DNA of 64,000 bases from Gottfriedia sp002574545 (GCA_052180195.1 CP197469.1), one strand, 5' to 3'; positions 8,096-16,225 are shown, counted from the stretch's first letter. The notes: generated by a model not told the origin, from the letters alone. A program made the numbers and translations.

Positions 8096-8326
8096 TGCTT
8101 GCTCTTCTTTTTGCATTTTACGTTTAAAATAATTTGATGTTAGAAAGAAACCTAAAGCAAAAATCAGCATAATAAAAACAATACTTTCGACTATTAAGAT
8201 TTTCTGTTGGGTTAATCCGTCCTTTGGAAGGAGAGTCCCGATATAGAAAAAAGTAGCCAATGCTGTTGTTATTGCTCCGTATGTTTTAAAATCGTTAACC
8301 TTCGCCTGTAGCTTTTTTAAATTCAC
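8093..8326 (-). CDS. yrhC: YrhC-like small membrane protein
   Basis: 77 residues: a short basic N-terminus (MNLKKLQAKVNDF), two membrane helices (about 18-36 and 45-65) and a charged tail. Size, topology and location near sigK and the mtnN region fit the YrhC family, whose function is unknown. In B. subtilis yrhC closes the yrrT-mtnN-mccA-mccB-yrhC operon. Here it stands alone, and mtnN is 3.2 kb away with different genes between. The family call rests on size and context as well as sequence. Confidence 0.6.
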   Translation of the reverse strand: MNLKKLQAKVNDFKTYGAITTALATFFYIGTLLPKDGLTQQKILIVESIVFIMLIFALGFFLTSNYFKRKMQKEEQA

Positions 8327-8497
8327 GAATACTACACCTTCCCTTCTTGTTGACTTATTAACTTTAACATATTTTATACAAAAAAAGTGAAGGTAATTAA
8401 AGGCAGTATATGTAGAGTTTAGGAAGTAAAAAGCATGATAATCTTTTAAGTTTTACTATATTAGAAAATTAATTTTTATAAATAGAGTCCCATTTAA

Positions 8498-8582
8498 TAT
8501 TTCAACACAAAGAAAAAAGGGATGATTTAAAATCCCTTCATGTTGTTGAAAATTAATTTTTGATAAGTAAGTTGTGTCTCAG
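8498..8582. repeat. Diverged copy of the TetR gene 3' end, with an orphan terminator
   Basis: This stretch resembles 8921-8992, the region around the stop of the TetR gene. Both share TATTTCAACAC, an A-rich tract, a hairpin-like segment ending in ATTTAAA..CCCTT, and a TGTCTCAGT block. Here the hairpin is intact: AAGGGAT/ATCCCTT at 8518-8539, with T's on the minus strand. No minus-strand gene precedes it, so it looks like a leftover terminator. Confidence 0.55.
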
Positions 8583-8706
8583 TGATTTCCATTACAGGGT
8601 GCTCGCTTTCCATGGGGCGAGATTCTTTAGCCTCCTCGGCGCCGCCTGTGGGATCTAAGCCTTCCCGCATCTCCCATAGGAGCCCGGCACCCTTTCGTTC
8701 CAATCA
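8583..8706. repeat. GC-rich structured intergenic repeat element (about 124 bp)
   Basis: A sharply GC-rich island in AT-rich intergenic DNA. The ends form an imperfect terminal inverted repeat: TGATT...GGGTGC at the left, and the reverse complement of GCACCC...AATCA at the right. Within it are further short inverted segments (GGCGCCGCC, CCTATGGGAG-like). It has no open frame. It resembles the dispersed intergenic elements seen in many Bacillus genomes (ends GGTGCTCGCTTTCC and CCTTTCGTTCCAATCA), a recognition from memory. The rest of 8327-8982 (8327-8497 and 8707-8920) is AT-rich with no gene I can support. Confidence 0.7.
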
Positions 8707-8982
8707 TTTTCTTTATGATATAGAATAATCTTAAAAACAATAGAATAATCAATTGAACAAATGAATTACACTTTATTCATCAATATCAAAATAAAACTAA
8801 TGATGATACTTACACATCTTTAAAATATTGATTGTCAAAAAGAAGATATTTTTATTTTTAGAAGTTAGTTAAAATATTAATATTTCAACCAGTTCGTATT
8901 TTTCAATATTGACTATATTATATTTCAACACTCTGAAAAAAAGAGATTATTTAAACCCCTTGAATGTTTTAACTTGTCTCAG

Positions 8983-9627
8983 TTATTTTAGACCATCCTT
9001 AATATACTCAATCGTCCGTTTTGTTTCTTGTTCTTCGTTCCATAGCGGTGTATTTTCTAGTACGATCGAAGAAATAACTAAACCAATTACTGTTGAGATA
9101 ATTAATCTTAGTACTGTCGGTATTGGTAGTTGTTTTATTTGCCCTTTATCGATAAACGATTGTAATACAGTAGCTACTTTAGGGTACATTTTGTCTTTGA
9201 AGAGTCTTTTAAACTCTTCTTGCATATCGTCTTGGAATGGCATTTCTTGTATGATTATTTTTATTACCTCTTTATTTTTCTTTGCAAATTCCATCCGATT
9301 TTTAATAAGCGCGTTAAGAAAATCTTCAAATGTTTCGTACTCTAAATGAAATACTGCTTTAGAAAAACGATCCATTTCAAAAGGAGCAATTGTTTTGACT
9401 AATGTCGGTTTGATAATACTTTTTAATAAATCCTTTTTTGTTTTAAAGTAACGAAAAATAGTGCCTTCAGCAACTTTTGCTTTTTTTGCAATTTCATTGG
9501 TAGATGTACTAACGAAACCTTTTTCTGCAAAAATTTCAATTGCAGCTTCAAGAATTTTTATTTCTTTCTCATTCATTTCTTGTAATTTTTCTTCTGGTAA
9601 AAACTCTTCTAATTTAATTGGTAACAC
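8983..9627 (-). CDS. TetR/AcrR family transcriptional regulator
   Basis: 214 residues in the longest form. A TetR helix-turn-helix follows at about residues 22-65 (ILEAAIEIFAEKGFVSTSTNEIAKKAKVAEGTIFRYFKTKKDLL); the C-terminal helical domain would bind an unknown ligand. It is the last gene of the operon ATPase-permease-regulator and starts 3 bases after the permease stop. The start is unclear. GTG 9627 overlaps the AAGGAG site. An ATT codon at 9618 is at the ideal distance, and ATG 9576 (MNEKEIKIL) lacks a good site. It probably represses its own operon through the paired palindromes at 11407-11480. Confidence 0.85.
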   Translation of the reverse strand: MLPIKLEEFLPEEKLQEMNEKEIKILEAAIEIFAEKGFVSTSTNEIAKKAKVAEGTIFRYFKTKKDLLKSIIKPTLVKTIAPFEMDRFSKAVFHLEYETFEDFLNALIKNRMEFAKKNKEVIKIIIQEMPFQDDMQEEFKRLFKDKMYPKVATVLQSFIDKGQIKQLPIPTVLRLIISTVIGLVISSIVLENTPLWNEEQETKRTIEYIKDGLK

Positions 9628-9630
9628 TCC

Positions 9631-10647
9631 TTAAATTGAACGCTGTTTCTTTAAAGCAACTATATTTAAAGAAATAAATACGATTGAAAATCCAAGTAGG
9701 ATTAATAATTGATAGACAACATCAGAAAGCGATTGCCCTTTGATCATAATCCCTCTTAGAGCTTCTGCACCATATGTCAGTGGTAAAATCCCCCCGATCA
9801 ATTTAAACCAGTTAGGTAAAAATGCCGTTGAGAAAATACCTGAAAAAAGTATTTGTGGAACAGCAATCACTGGAATAAATTGTACAACTTGAAATTCATT
9901 ATTTGCATAAGCAGATAACAGCATGCCAAGTGTAAGAGCAGTAAGCGATAAAAGAATATTAACTACGCAGACTTCCCATGCACTTCCTACATTATACATA
10001 TCTAATACACTGATTGAAAAGATTGTTATAATGATCGATTGGATTAAAGCAAAAAATCCAAAGCCTAAAATATATCCAACTACTATTTCCCATCTTTTGA
10101 CTGGCGTGACAAGTAATCTTTCTAGTGTTGTTGTTAATCTTTCTCTTACAAATGAAATTCCTGATAAGATAAATACAAATAAGAACGAGAAAAATCCAAT
10201 AAATATTGGTCCAATCGAATCAAATGATTCCATATTTTTACTACCATAAATTGGGTCCATTACAATTTTAAGTTTTGTAGGTGTATTCTCCTTAACTGCA
10301 AATTGAATTGCATCCATTACTGCAGTTGTTCTTGCTTTGTCTGTTCCTTCAAACTGTACTACTATTTCACCTGATTTAAATAAGACAGCACCATCGAGAT
10401 CCATATTCTTCAATTTCTCTTTAATGTCTGCAGGATTTACATTTTTTACTTTCGCATAATCTTTCACAATTTGCTCAAATGCTGGAGGGGCATCTACTAG
10501 AGCTAAAGTTGGTTTCGTATCATCCTGTTTTAAAATATAAGAAAATAAGAACAATAACACGATTGGGGCAACAAAAATCATTGCAAGAGATCTTCTATCT
10601 TTTAAAAATTGTTTTATTATTCGTTTAGAAATCGCAAAGACTCTCAT
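9631..10647 (-). CDS. ABC-2 type transporter permease (multidrug exporter type)
   Basis: 338 residues. One N-terminal helix (about 22-42, LAMIFVAPIVLLFLFSYIL) precedes a long extracytoplasmic domain of about 100 residues. Five helices follow in the C-terminal half, including an SFVRERLTTTLERLLVTPVKRWEIVVGY segment typical of ABC-2 exporters of the YhgE/YadH/DrrB kind. It pairs with the ATPase gene, which it overlaps by four bases (ATGA at 10647-10644), and precedes the TetR regulator. The likely role is drug or toxic-compound efflux; the substrate is unknown. Confidence 0.88.
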   Translation of the reverse strand: MRVFAISKRIIKQFLKDRRSLAMIFVAPIVLLFLFSYILKQDDTKPTLALVDAPPAFEQIVKDYAKVKNVNPADIKEKLKNMDLDGAVLFKSGEIVVQFEGTDKARTTAVMDAIQFAVKENTPTKLKIVMDPIYGSKNMESFDSIGPIFIGFFSFLFVFILSGISFVRERLTTTLERLLVTPVKRWEIVVGYILGFGFFALIQSIIITIFSISVLDMYNVGSAWEVCVVNILLSLTALTLGMLLSAYANNEFQVVQFIPVIAVPQILFSGIFSTAFLPNWFKLIGGILPLTYGAEALRGIMIKGQSLSDVVYQLLILLGFSIVFISLNIVALKKQRSI

Positions 10648-11363
10648 GAGCTCACCTCAGTATTAAAATATAGGTCTTCGATTTTGCCAGTTTTTGATTG
10701 TGAGATTAAATTTTCCGTAGTATCTAGCGCGATTAATTCTCCTTCTCTAATTAACCCGATCCGTTCACATTTTTCAGCTTCTTCCATGATGTGGGTCGTA
10801 ATGATGATTGTAGTACCCTCTTTTTTCATTTCAAAAAATTGATTCCAAATTTGCTTCCTTAGTACTGGATCAATTCCTACTGTTGGTTCATCAAGGATTA
10901 GTAATGTAGGTTTATGAAGGATTGAAATTGCCAGAGAAAGACGTTTTTTCATTCCCCCAGAGTATTGATTAACTTGCTTATTTAATGAATCCTCTAACCC
11001 AACAATTTGTGCAACTTCTTGAATTCTCGATTTAAGTTCTTTACCTTTTAAATTATATAAGGCACCAAAGAAACTTAAATTATCTGCTCCCGTTAGATCG
11101 CTATATAAAGCGTCTGATTGTCCCATATAGCCTATTGACGGAAGAACTGTAAAATTAGGCATTTCATTATTGTAAACTAATACTTCACCTTTTGAACTTT
11201 TATCGATCCCAGCAATTAATTTTATTAAAGTTGTTTTACCAGAACCTGATGGGCCTAAAATCCCAAATATCTCACCTTTTTGAATATTCATCGAAATATT
11301 TTTTAGTACAGCTCTTTTTCCAAATAAACGGTCAACATTTTGAATTTGAACAACATTGCTCAT
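10644..11363 (-). CDS. ABC transporter ATP-binding protein (exporter type)
   Basis: 239 residues with every nucleotide-binding-domain motif: Walker A GPSGSGKTT (about 36-44), Q-loop (MGQSDALYSDL), signature SGGMKKR (about 139-145), Walker B LLILDEPTVGID and the switch histidine in ITTHIMEEAEKC. The LDEPTVGID form is typical of drug-export ATPases of the CcmA/DrrA group. It is the first gene of the operon; the ATG at 11363 has a GGAGG-like site. The start is preceded by a SigA promoter bracketed by two palindromic operators. Confidence 0.9.
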   Translation of the reverse strand: MSNVVQIQNVDRLFGKRAVLKNISMNIQKGEIFGILGPSGSGKTTLIKLIAGIDKSSKGEVLVYNNEMPNFTVLPSIGYMGQSDALYSDLTGADNLSFFGALYNLKGKELKSRIQEVAQIVGLEDSLNKQVNQYSGGMKKRLSLAISILHKPTLLILDEPTVGIDPVLRKQIWNQFFEMKKEGTTIIITTHIMEEAEKCERIGLIREGELIALDTTENLISQSKTGKIEDLYFNTEVSS

Positions 11364-11406
11364 CTTATTCCTCCGTTCAAGTCGATTCCTTTATTAACTT
11401 TAAAAT

Positions 11407-11422
11407 GAGTGAGTACTCACTC
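11407..11422. promoter_or_regulatory. TetR operator, downstream copy
   Basis: GAGTGAGTACTCACTC is a perfect 16-bp palindrome lying just downstream of the -10 box of the ABC operon promoter. Its 14-bp core AGTGAGTACTCACT is repeated exactly at 11466-11479. Palindromes of this kind are usual TetR-family binding sites. Confidence 0.8.
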
Positions 11423-11431
11423 CATATCTTT

Positions 11432-11460
11432 ATCTTAATTCACTTTTTATTCTCAGTCAA
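11432..11460 (-). promoter_or_regulatory. SigA promoter of the ABC-TetR operon
   Basis: On the minus strand, -35 TTGACT (11460-11455) and -10 TAAGAT (11437-11432) are separated by 17 bases. The promoter sits between the two palindromic operators. Confidence 0.8.
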
Positions 11461-11465
11461 TAAAA

Positions 11466-11480
11466 AGTGAGTACTCACTC
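11466..11480. promoter_or_regulatory. TetR operator, upstream copy
   Basis: AGTGAGTACTCACTC begins 6 bases upstream of the -35 box. Its 14-bp core is identical to the operator at 11407-11422. The centres of the two palindromes are about 58 bp apart. Confidence 0.78.
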
Positions 11481-11489
11481 AATTGTATT

Positions 11490-11528
11490 TGGATAAAAAA
11501 AGAAAGATGCCTATTAGACATCTTTCCT
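11490..11528 (-). terminator. Terminator of mtnN
   Basis: On the minus strand an 8-bp stem (GAAAGATG/CATCTTTC, 9-nt loop) is followed by seven T's. Confidence 0.85.
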
Positions 11529-11536
11529 TAAAAGAT

Positions 11537-12229
11537 TTATAACGCTTTAATCATTTCCTCAACCATTAATGTTGAATTAACAGCTGCAGTATGAAGGAAT
11601 TGATCAAATGAAATATTTGATTCTTTACCTGCGATATCTGACAATGCTCGTGTCACAACAAATGGTACTTTAAAAGCATAACAAACTTGAGCGATTGCAG
11701 CTGCTTCCATCTCTACAGCATACAGATCACCAAATTTATCTTTTACAAAATCAACTCTTACTGGATCGTTCATAAAAGAATCACCAGTTACGATTAATCC
11801 TTCAACAACTTGGATACCATTAATTTTTTCAGCGCATTTTTTAGCGATACCCTTTAATTTGTCATCAGAAGGGAATGCAGCTGGCATACCTGGAACTTGT
11901 CCATATTCATAATTGAATGCAGTAACGTCTACATCATGGTGACGCACTTCAGTTGAGATAACAACGTCACCAACATTTAAGTCAGTATGAAGCCCGCCTG
12001 CAGATCCTGTGTTAATAACCACATCTGGCTGATACTTTTCTAAAAGAATTGCTGTTGCCATCGCTGCATTAACTTTACCAATTCCAGACTTTAATAAAAT
12101 TACTTCTTTTCCTTCGTATGTACCAATGTTATATTCTGAGCCTGCAACTTCTTCTTTTTTCAGGTTGTCTAATTTATCACGTAATACATGTACTTCTTCT
12201 TCCATTGCCCCAATAATTGCTATTTTCAT
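11537..12229 (-). CDS. mtnN: 5'-methylthioadenosine / S-adenosylhomocysteine nucleosidase
   Basis: 230 residues. It cleaves adenine from methylthioadenosine and S-adenosylhomocysteine, clearing the by-products of SAM use and feeding methionine salvage. The motifs are MKIAIIGAMEEEV with catalytic E12, NTGSAGGL, the purine-binding MEAAAIAQVC and the catalytic Asp in RALSDIAG. It follows yrrS as in B. subtilis, but yrrT and mccAB, its usual operon partners there, are absent at this place. It ends at a strong terminator. Confidence 0.96.
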   Translation of the reverse strand: MKIAIIGAMEEEVHVLRDKLDNLKKEEVAGSEYNIGTYEGKEVILLKSGIGKVNAAMATAILLEKYQPDVVINTGSAGGLHTDLNVGDVVISTEVRHHDVDVTAFNYEYGQVPGMPAAFPSDDKLKGIAKKCAEKINGIQVVEGLIVTGDSFMNDPVRVDFVKDKFGDLYAVEMEAAAIAQVCYAFKVPFVVTRALSDIAGKESNISFDQFLHTAAVNSTLMVEEMIKAL

Positions 12230-12383
12230 ACTTCAAATTCCCTACTTTCTCATTCAAACTTTAATCATTTTACCATATAGAGCCATAGCATTCATCTTTA
12301 AGATTACGTACAGTAAAAAAACATTTTCAATCTTAAATAAATGAGCGTTGATTTCCGCTAAGGAGCTTACTTGTTTCCACATT

Positions 12384-12980
12384 TTAATACTTTAGATCCT
12401 TTACTTCTTGTACCAAAATTGGGAGCCAGCCTTCTTTTACAACCCAGTGTAAGTATACAACATATTTATAGCTTAGGTCGTTTGTAGCAACATATACTTT
12501 TATACTTTGTTGATCGTATCCTTTTGAAAGATGCCAAACAGAAAAATCTTCTTTTGTTAAAGAAATCGCATTTGATACAGCTTCTTCCATTTCATAAAAG
12601 TCCTGTGACTGATAACTAAAATGAATTGTATGAGGCTCGGCTTGGCTTGTTTTGTTAGGTACCCATTCTTTAACAGTCGATTCGATAATATTTTCATCAT
12701 TTATTGAGTCTTTAATGATTTCATTTACTTTTTCACGATAATTCGCTTGATAAGGATTCGGTATATCTGTCATTTGCTTTGGTTCTTGAGCAATTGGAGT
12801 AAACATAGCTTTTGCAGTATTAGGCTCTATTTTTTGTTGGTTGAGTATCGGTAAAGTTATTTTAATTCCTAAATAGAAGATTCCATAAAGAAGTGGAATA
12901 AGTAGTATTCGGTAAAAATAATTTCCTCTTCGTACTCGTCTTAATTTTTGGACCCTTTTGTTTGGTTCAATTGAAGTCAT
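12384..12980 (-). CDS. yrrS: YrrS family protein (DUF1510)
   Basis: 198 residues. A short basic cytoplasmic tail and one membrane helix (about 23-43) precede an extracytoplasmic region ending in the DUF1510 domain (about 100-198). The domain shows EMEEAVSNAIS, VWHLSKG and YVVYLHWVVKEGWLPI. The function is unknown. It lies directly downstream of the transpeptidase gene pbpI, as in B. subtilis, which suggests a cell-wall role. The frame opens with a TTG at 12986, but the GGGGGA site favours ATG 12980. Confidence 0.75.
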   Translation of the reverse strand: MTSIEPNKRVQKLRRVRRGNYFYRILLIPLLYGIFYLGIKITLPILNQQKIEPNTAKAMFTPIAQEPKQMTDIPNPYQANYREKVNEIIKDSINDENIIESTVKEWVPNKTSQAEPHTIHFSYQSQDFYEMEEAVSNAISLTKEDFSVWHLSKGYDQQSIKVYVATNDLSYKYVVYLHWVVKEGWLPILVQEVKDLKY

Positions 12981-13047
12981 TAACAAAATCCCCCAAAAAC
13001 AACTAATTTTTACCTATTTTAACATAGAGTTAATTAATTAAAAATAG

Positions 13048-14808
13048 CTATTTTGTGTGGCTTTTATCAAAGTTATCGATCGATTTTATTAAATTTGTAA
13101 CAGTGTCAGAAGTAGATGTAACTTCGTTTGGAACATTTAAACTAACAACTGCAAATGCATACCTTGGCTTATCATATGGAAAATAACCTGCAAACCATTT
13201 GTTCTGTTCGACTATTTTACCATCTACTACTTTTGTTTCCGCAGTTCCACTTTTCCCTGCTAAAGTGTAAGGCAAACTAGCATATCGATTTCCCGTTCCT
13301 TTCGCGTCCGTAACGACACCTCGAAGTAACTCTCTTAATTGTTGCATTGAATCTGGAGCTAAATAATCATCAACTAATGTCTGTTCTTTAAATTTAAACA
13401 TTTCTGTACCATTTTTATATAATACAGAATCGACTACTTTTACTTGTTTCGGGCTTCCCCCACGTGCGATCGTCGCCATCATATTTGCGACGGCTAAAGG
13501 CGATACTTTTACATCCTGTTGCCCAATGGAAGTATTTAAGAGCTTATCACTTAAATAGTTTCCTACAAAATATGTTGGTTTCCCTTCATTTTGAAATTGT
13601 CTAAAACTAGACTCATGATATACAGCCCCCGTCCAGCCTACTGGACCATCTAAACCTAGCTTTTTTGCATATGTCTGAAACATATCTTTATTTTTTATCG
13701 TTAATTGCTTGCCTAATTGTCCAAATGTGTAATTACAACTTTGATAGAAACTTTGTTGAAATGTTAAATTACCTTTTCGCTTTTTCTCTTCATCCTCGTA
13801 TTTACCTACTAAATTATTATTGCAATTATACAATTGATTTTCTTTAACAATTCCTTGATCTATTGCTGCCGCCGCTACAACTGTTTTAAAGACTGAACCA
13901 GGAGTACTAGCTAAGAGTGCGTAATTAGTCGCTGTATTATCATTTTCAGAAAATAAATTTTGGAAATTCATTTTAGGTCTGCTTACCATTGCTAATAAAT
14001 TGCTAGTTTTTACATCAATTAGCACTGCTGCACCTTTTTGAAGTTTAGCTTGGTCAACAGCTTGTTCTAAAATTTGTTGTAAATCTTTATCTAATGTAGT
14101 AGAAAGGGAAACTGGATAAAATGGATTACTAGGTTTCGCATATTTCACTTCATTTCCAAACATCGGTTTACCTAAATTATCTACGTGTAGCATTAAATTA
14201 GACGTGCCATCAGATTTTAAGAAATCTTCAAATTGAGCTTCTAATCCAATTACTCCAAATTCTTTAGGCTTATAATCTCGATCACTTTCATACTGTTTTT
14301 CATATTGTTCTTTATTTTCCCTAGCTATTCCAATTAAGTGTTCTGCCAATTGTTTATCATCTTGATCTTGAGATAGCATGGAAATTAATCCAGAAACATG
14401 TAAATTATTTATTTCATCAATTTTCTCCGATGTTAATGTTTTTGTTATTCCTTTTAATGTAAAAGGCTCTTTTTTACCAATAAACTGATTTTTTATATTT
14501 GCAACCGGGACGCCTGTAATCGACGATAGCTTTTCAATCGGCCAATCGATTGTTTTTAAAAATGGAAATAAAATAACTTTTGGAGTGTAAGCTGCACTTA
14601 ATAATTTTCCATTTCGGTCAAGTATTTTTCCGCGTCCATTATCAATCCGAAACTGAAACGTTCTTTGAGCAACACTTCGTTCAATTAAATTTACCTTTTG
14701 TGGCCCAAAATTCTTTTGGTGTAGGACACTAATATCTAAACATCTGTATACAATTAAAGTAAATAGTAACGAAAATATCATTAAAATGGCTTTGATCCGT
14801 CTATGCAT
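13048..14808 (-). CDS. pbpI: Class B penicillin-binding protein (PbpI type transpeptidase)
   Basis: 586 residues. An N-terminal anchor helix (about 6-24) precedes a dimerisation domain (about 50-220) and a transpeptidase domain. The active-site motifs are S305-x-x-K308 (STPGSVFK), S357-C-N and K519-S-G-T. The enzyme cross-links peptidoglycan outside the membrane. Its place after greA and before yrrS matches B. subtilis pbpI (yrrR). Its ribosome site GAGGTG lies inside the 3' arm of the greA terminator, so translation may depend on how that hairpin folds. Confidence 0.92.
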   Translation of the reverse strand: MHRRIKAILMIFSLLFTLIVYRCLDISVLHQKNFGPQKVNLIERSVAQRTFQFRIDNGRGKILDRNGKLLSAAYTPKVILFPFLKTIDWPIEKLSSITGVPVANIKNQFIGKKEPFTLKGITKTLTSEKIDEINNLHVSGLISMLSQDQDDKQLAEHLIGIARENKEQYEKQYESDRDYKPKEFGVIGLEAQFEDFLKSDGTSNLMLHVDNLGKPMFGNEVKYAKPSNPFYPVSLSTTLDKDLQQILEQAVDQAKLQKGAAVLIDVKTSNLLAMVSRPKMNFQNLFSENDNTATNYALLASTPGSVFKTVVAAAAIDQGIVKENQLYNCNNNLVGKYEDEEKKRKGNLTFQQSFYQSCNYTFGQLGKQLTIKNKDMFQTYAKKLGLDGPVGWTGAVYHESSFRQFQNEGKPTYFVGNYLSDKLLNTSIGQQDVKVSPLAVANMMATIARGGSPKQVKVVDSVLYKNGTEMFKFKEQTLVDDYLAPDSMQQLRELLRGVVTDAKGTGNRYASLPYTLAGKSGTAETKVVDGKIVEQNKWFAGYFPYDKPRYAFAVVSLNVPNEVTSTSDTVTNLIKSIDNFDKSHTK

Positions 14809-14810
14809 AT

Positions 14811-14849
14811 AAAAAACACCTCATCTACAGTGTAGACGGGGTGTTCTTT
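14811..14849 (-). terminator. greA terminator overlapping the pbpI ribosome site
   Basis: On the minus strand, AACACCCCGTCTACA pairs with a TGTAGATGAGGTGTT arm (one wobble/mismatch region), followed by T's. The 3' arm contains GAGGTG, the ribosome site for pbpI, and the T tract is the spacer to its ATG. Confidence 0.8.
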
Positions 14850-14881
14850 TTTCAAACTATTAAATTGTTAAACAAATCAAA

Positions 14882-15358
14882 TTATTTAACAGCAATAATT
14901 CTTACTTGCATATCTCCACCTGGCGTATTAACTGTTACTTCTTCGCCAACAGTTTTGCCTAATAGGCTTTTTGCGATTGGAGAATCATTTGAAATTTTAC
15001 CTTCAAACGGGTCAGCCTCAGCACTACCTACAATTGTATAAGTTTCTTCGTCGCCAGCAGGTAATTCTAAGAAAGTTACAGATTTACCTAAAGTTACTGT
15101 ATCTGATGCATCGTTATTTTCTGTAATAATTTCAGCATTACGGATCATATTTTCTAAAGTTGTAATACGACCTTCAACAAATGCTTGTTCGTCTTTTGCA
15201 GCATCGTATTCAGAGTTCTCTGATAGGTCCCCAAAGCTACGAGCAATTTTAATACGCTCTACTACTTCAGCACGCTTTACTGTTTTTAAATTTTCTAATT
15301 CTTGTTCTAATTTTTCTTTCCCAGCTAAAGTCATAGGGAATTTTTTTTCGTTAGCCAT
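14882..15358 (-). CDS. greA: Transcription elongation factor GreA
   Basis: 158 residues, normal for GreA. The N-terminal coiled coil (about 12-75) carries the acidic tip (GDLSENSEYDAAKDEQA) that enters the RNA polymerase secondary channel and stimulates cleavage of backtracked RNA. The C-terminal FKBP-like domain (about 80-158) has the typical SPIAKSLLGKTVGEEVTVNTPGG. The frame opens upstream, but AAGGAGTG before ATG 15358 fixes the start. It lies downstream of udk. Confidence 0.96.
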   Translation of the reverse strand: MANEKKFPMTLAGKEKLEQELENLKTVKRAEVVERIKIARSFGDLSENSEYDAAKDEQAFVEGRITTLENMIRNAEIITENNDASDTVTLGKSVTFLELPAGDEETYTIVGSAEADPFEGKISNDSPIAKSLLGKTVGEEVTVNTPGGDMQVRIIAVK

Positions 15359-15496
15359 TTTGTACACTCCTTTTAGTATCCACCGTTTCTTTTTATGTAG
15401 AACTTCTAAATAATGTTTATACAATATAGTTGCACAAACAGTGTATGAGAATAAATAAAGAAACATTCAACTTATGAAAACGCATTCTTTTATATA

Positions 15497-15535
15497 GAAA
15501 GATGAAGAAGTGAATTCTTCTCCATCTTTCCAAAA
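15497..15535 (-). terminator. Hairpin after udk (possible terminator)
   Basis: GAAAGATG-AAGAAG pairs with CTTCT-CCATCTTTC, with one bulge, about 35 bases past the udk stop on the minus strand. The following T tract is weak. Confidence 0.5.
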
Positions 15536-15569
15536 TTATTTTTAGGAATTATTCTCTTATATGAACGTA

Positions 15570-16205
15570 TTATAATACACTTACTCTTTCAAGTATAGTC
15601 TGAATTTTTGTTGCCATTAAATCAATGGCCACAAAGTTCTGACCGCCTTCTGGTATGATAATATCTGCAAATTTCTTAGATGGTTCGCAGAATTGATTAT
15701 GCATAGGGCGTACAACATTTACATATTGATCTACTACAGAATCGACTGTTCTTCCACGTTCTTTAATATCTCGTTGAATTCGGCGAAGAATTCGTAAGTC
15801 AGCATCCGTATCTACAAATATCTTTATATCCATTAAATCACGTAAACGCTCGTCTTCTAATACTAAAATACCTTCTAAAATAATAACTTCTTTTGGTTCT
15901 ACAGGGATTGTTTCTGAAGATCTTGTATGAATTGTATAGTCATATACAGGTTTTTCAATTGCTTTGTATTGCAATAAATCTTTTATATGCTCAATAAACA
16001 AATCATTATCAAACGCTAATGGATGGTCATAATTTGTTTTCAATCTTTCTTCCATTGGTAAATGCGTTTGATCTCTATAATAAGAATCTTGCTGAATCAT
16101 TAAAATTGAATGACCTTTAAATTGATCATAGATTGCTTTTGTTACAGAAGTTTTACCAGAGCCAGTCCCTCCAGCAATTCCAATTACAATGGGCTTTTTC
16201 CCCAT
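15570..16205 (-). CDS. udk: Uridine kinase
   Basis: 211 residues. It phosphorylates uridine and cytidine to UMP/CMP in pyrimidine salvage. The motifs are the P-loop GIAGGTGSGKTS (about 9-20), the nucleoside-binding DSYYRDQ and NYDHPLAFD, VILEGILVLED, and RRIQRDIKERGR, which forms the arginine-rich lid. It is preceded by trhP2 at 20 bases and probably belongs to the same trmR-trhP1-trhP2-udk transcript, as in B. subtilis. Confidence 0.96.
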   Translation of the reverse strand: MGKKPIVIGIAGGTGSGKTSVTKAIYDQFKGHSILMIQQDSYYRDQTHLPMEERLKTNYDHPLAFDNDLFIEHIKDLLQYKAIEKPVYDYTIHTRSSETIPVEPKEVIILEGILVLEDERLRDLMDIKIFVDTDADLRILRRIQRDIKERGRTVDSVVDQYVNVVRPMHNQFCEPSKKFADIIIPEGGQNFVAIDLMATKIQTILERVSVL

Positions 16206-16225
16206 ACTTCAATCCCTCTTTCTTA

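Noticed and set aside
8909..9349. 146-residue plus-strand ORF
   Set aside because: It is the antisense shadow of the TetR gene, with no ribosome site.
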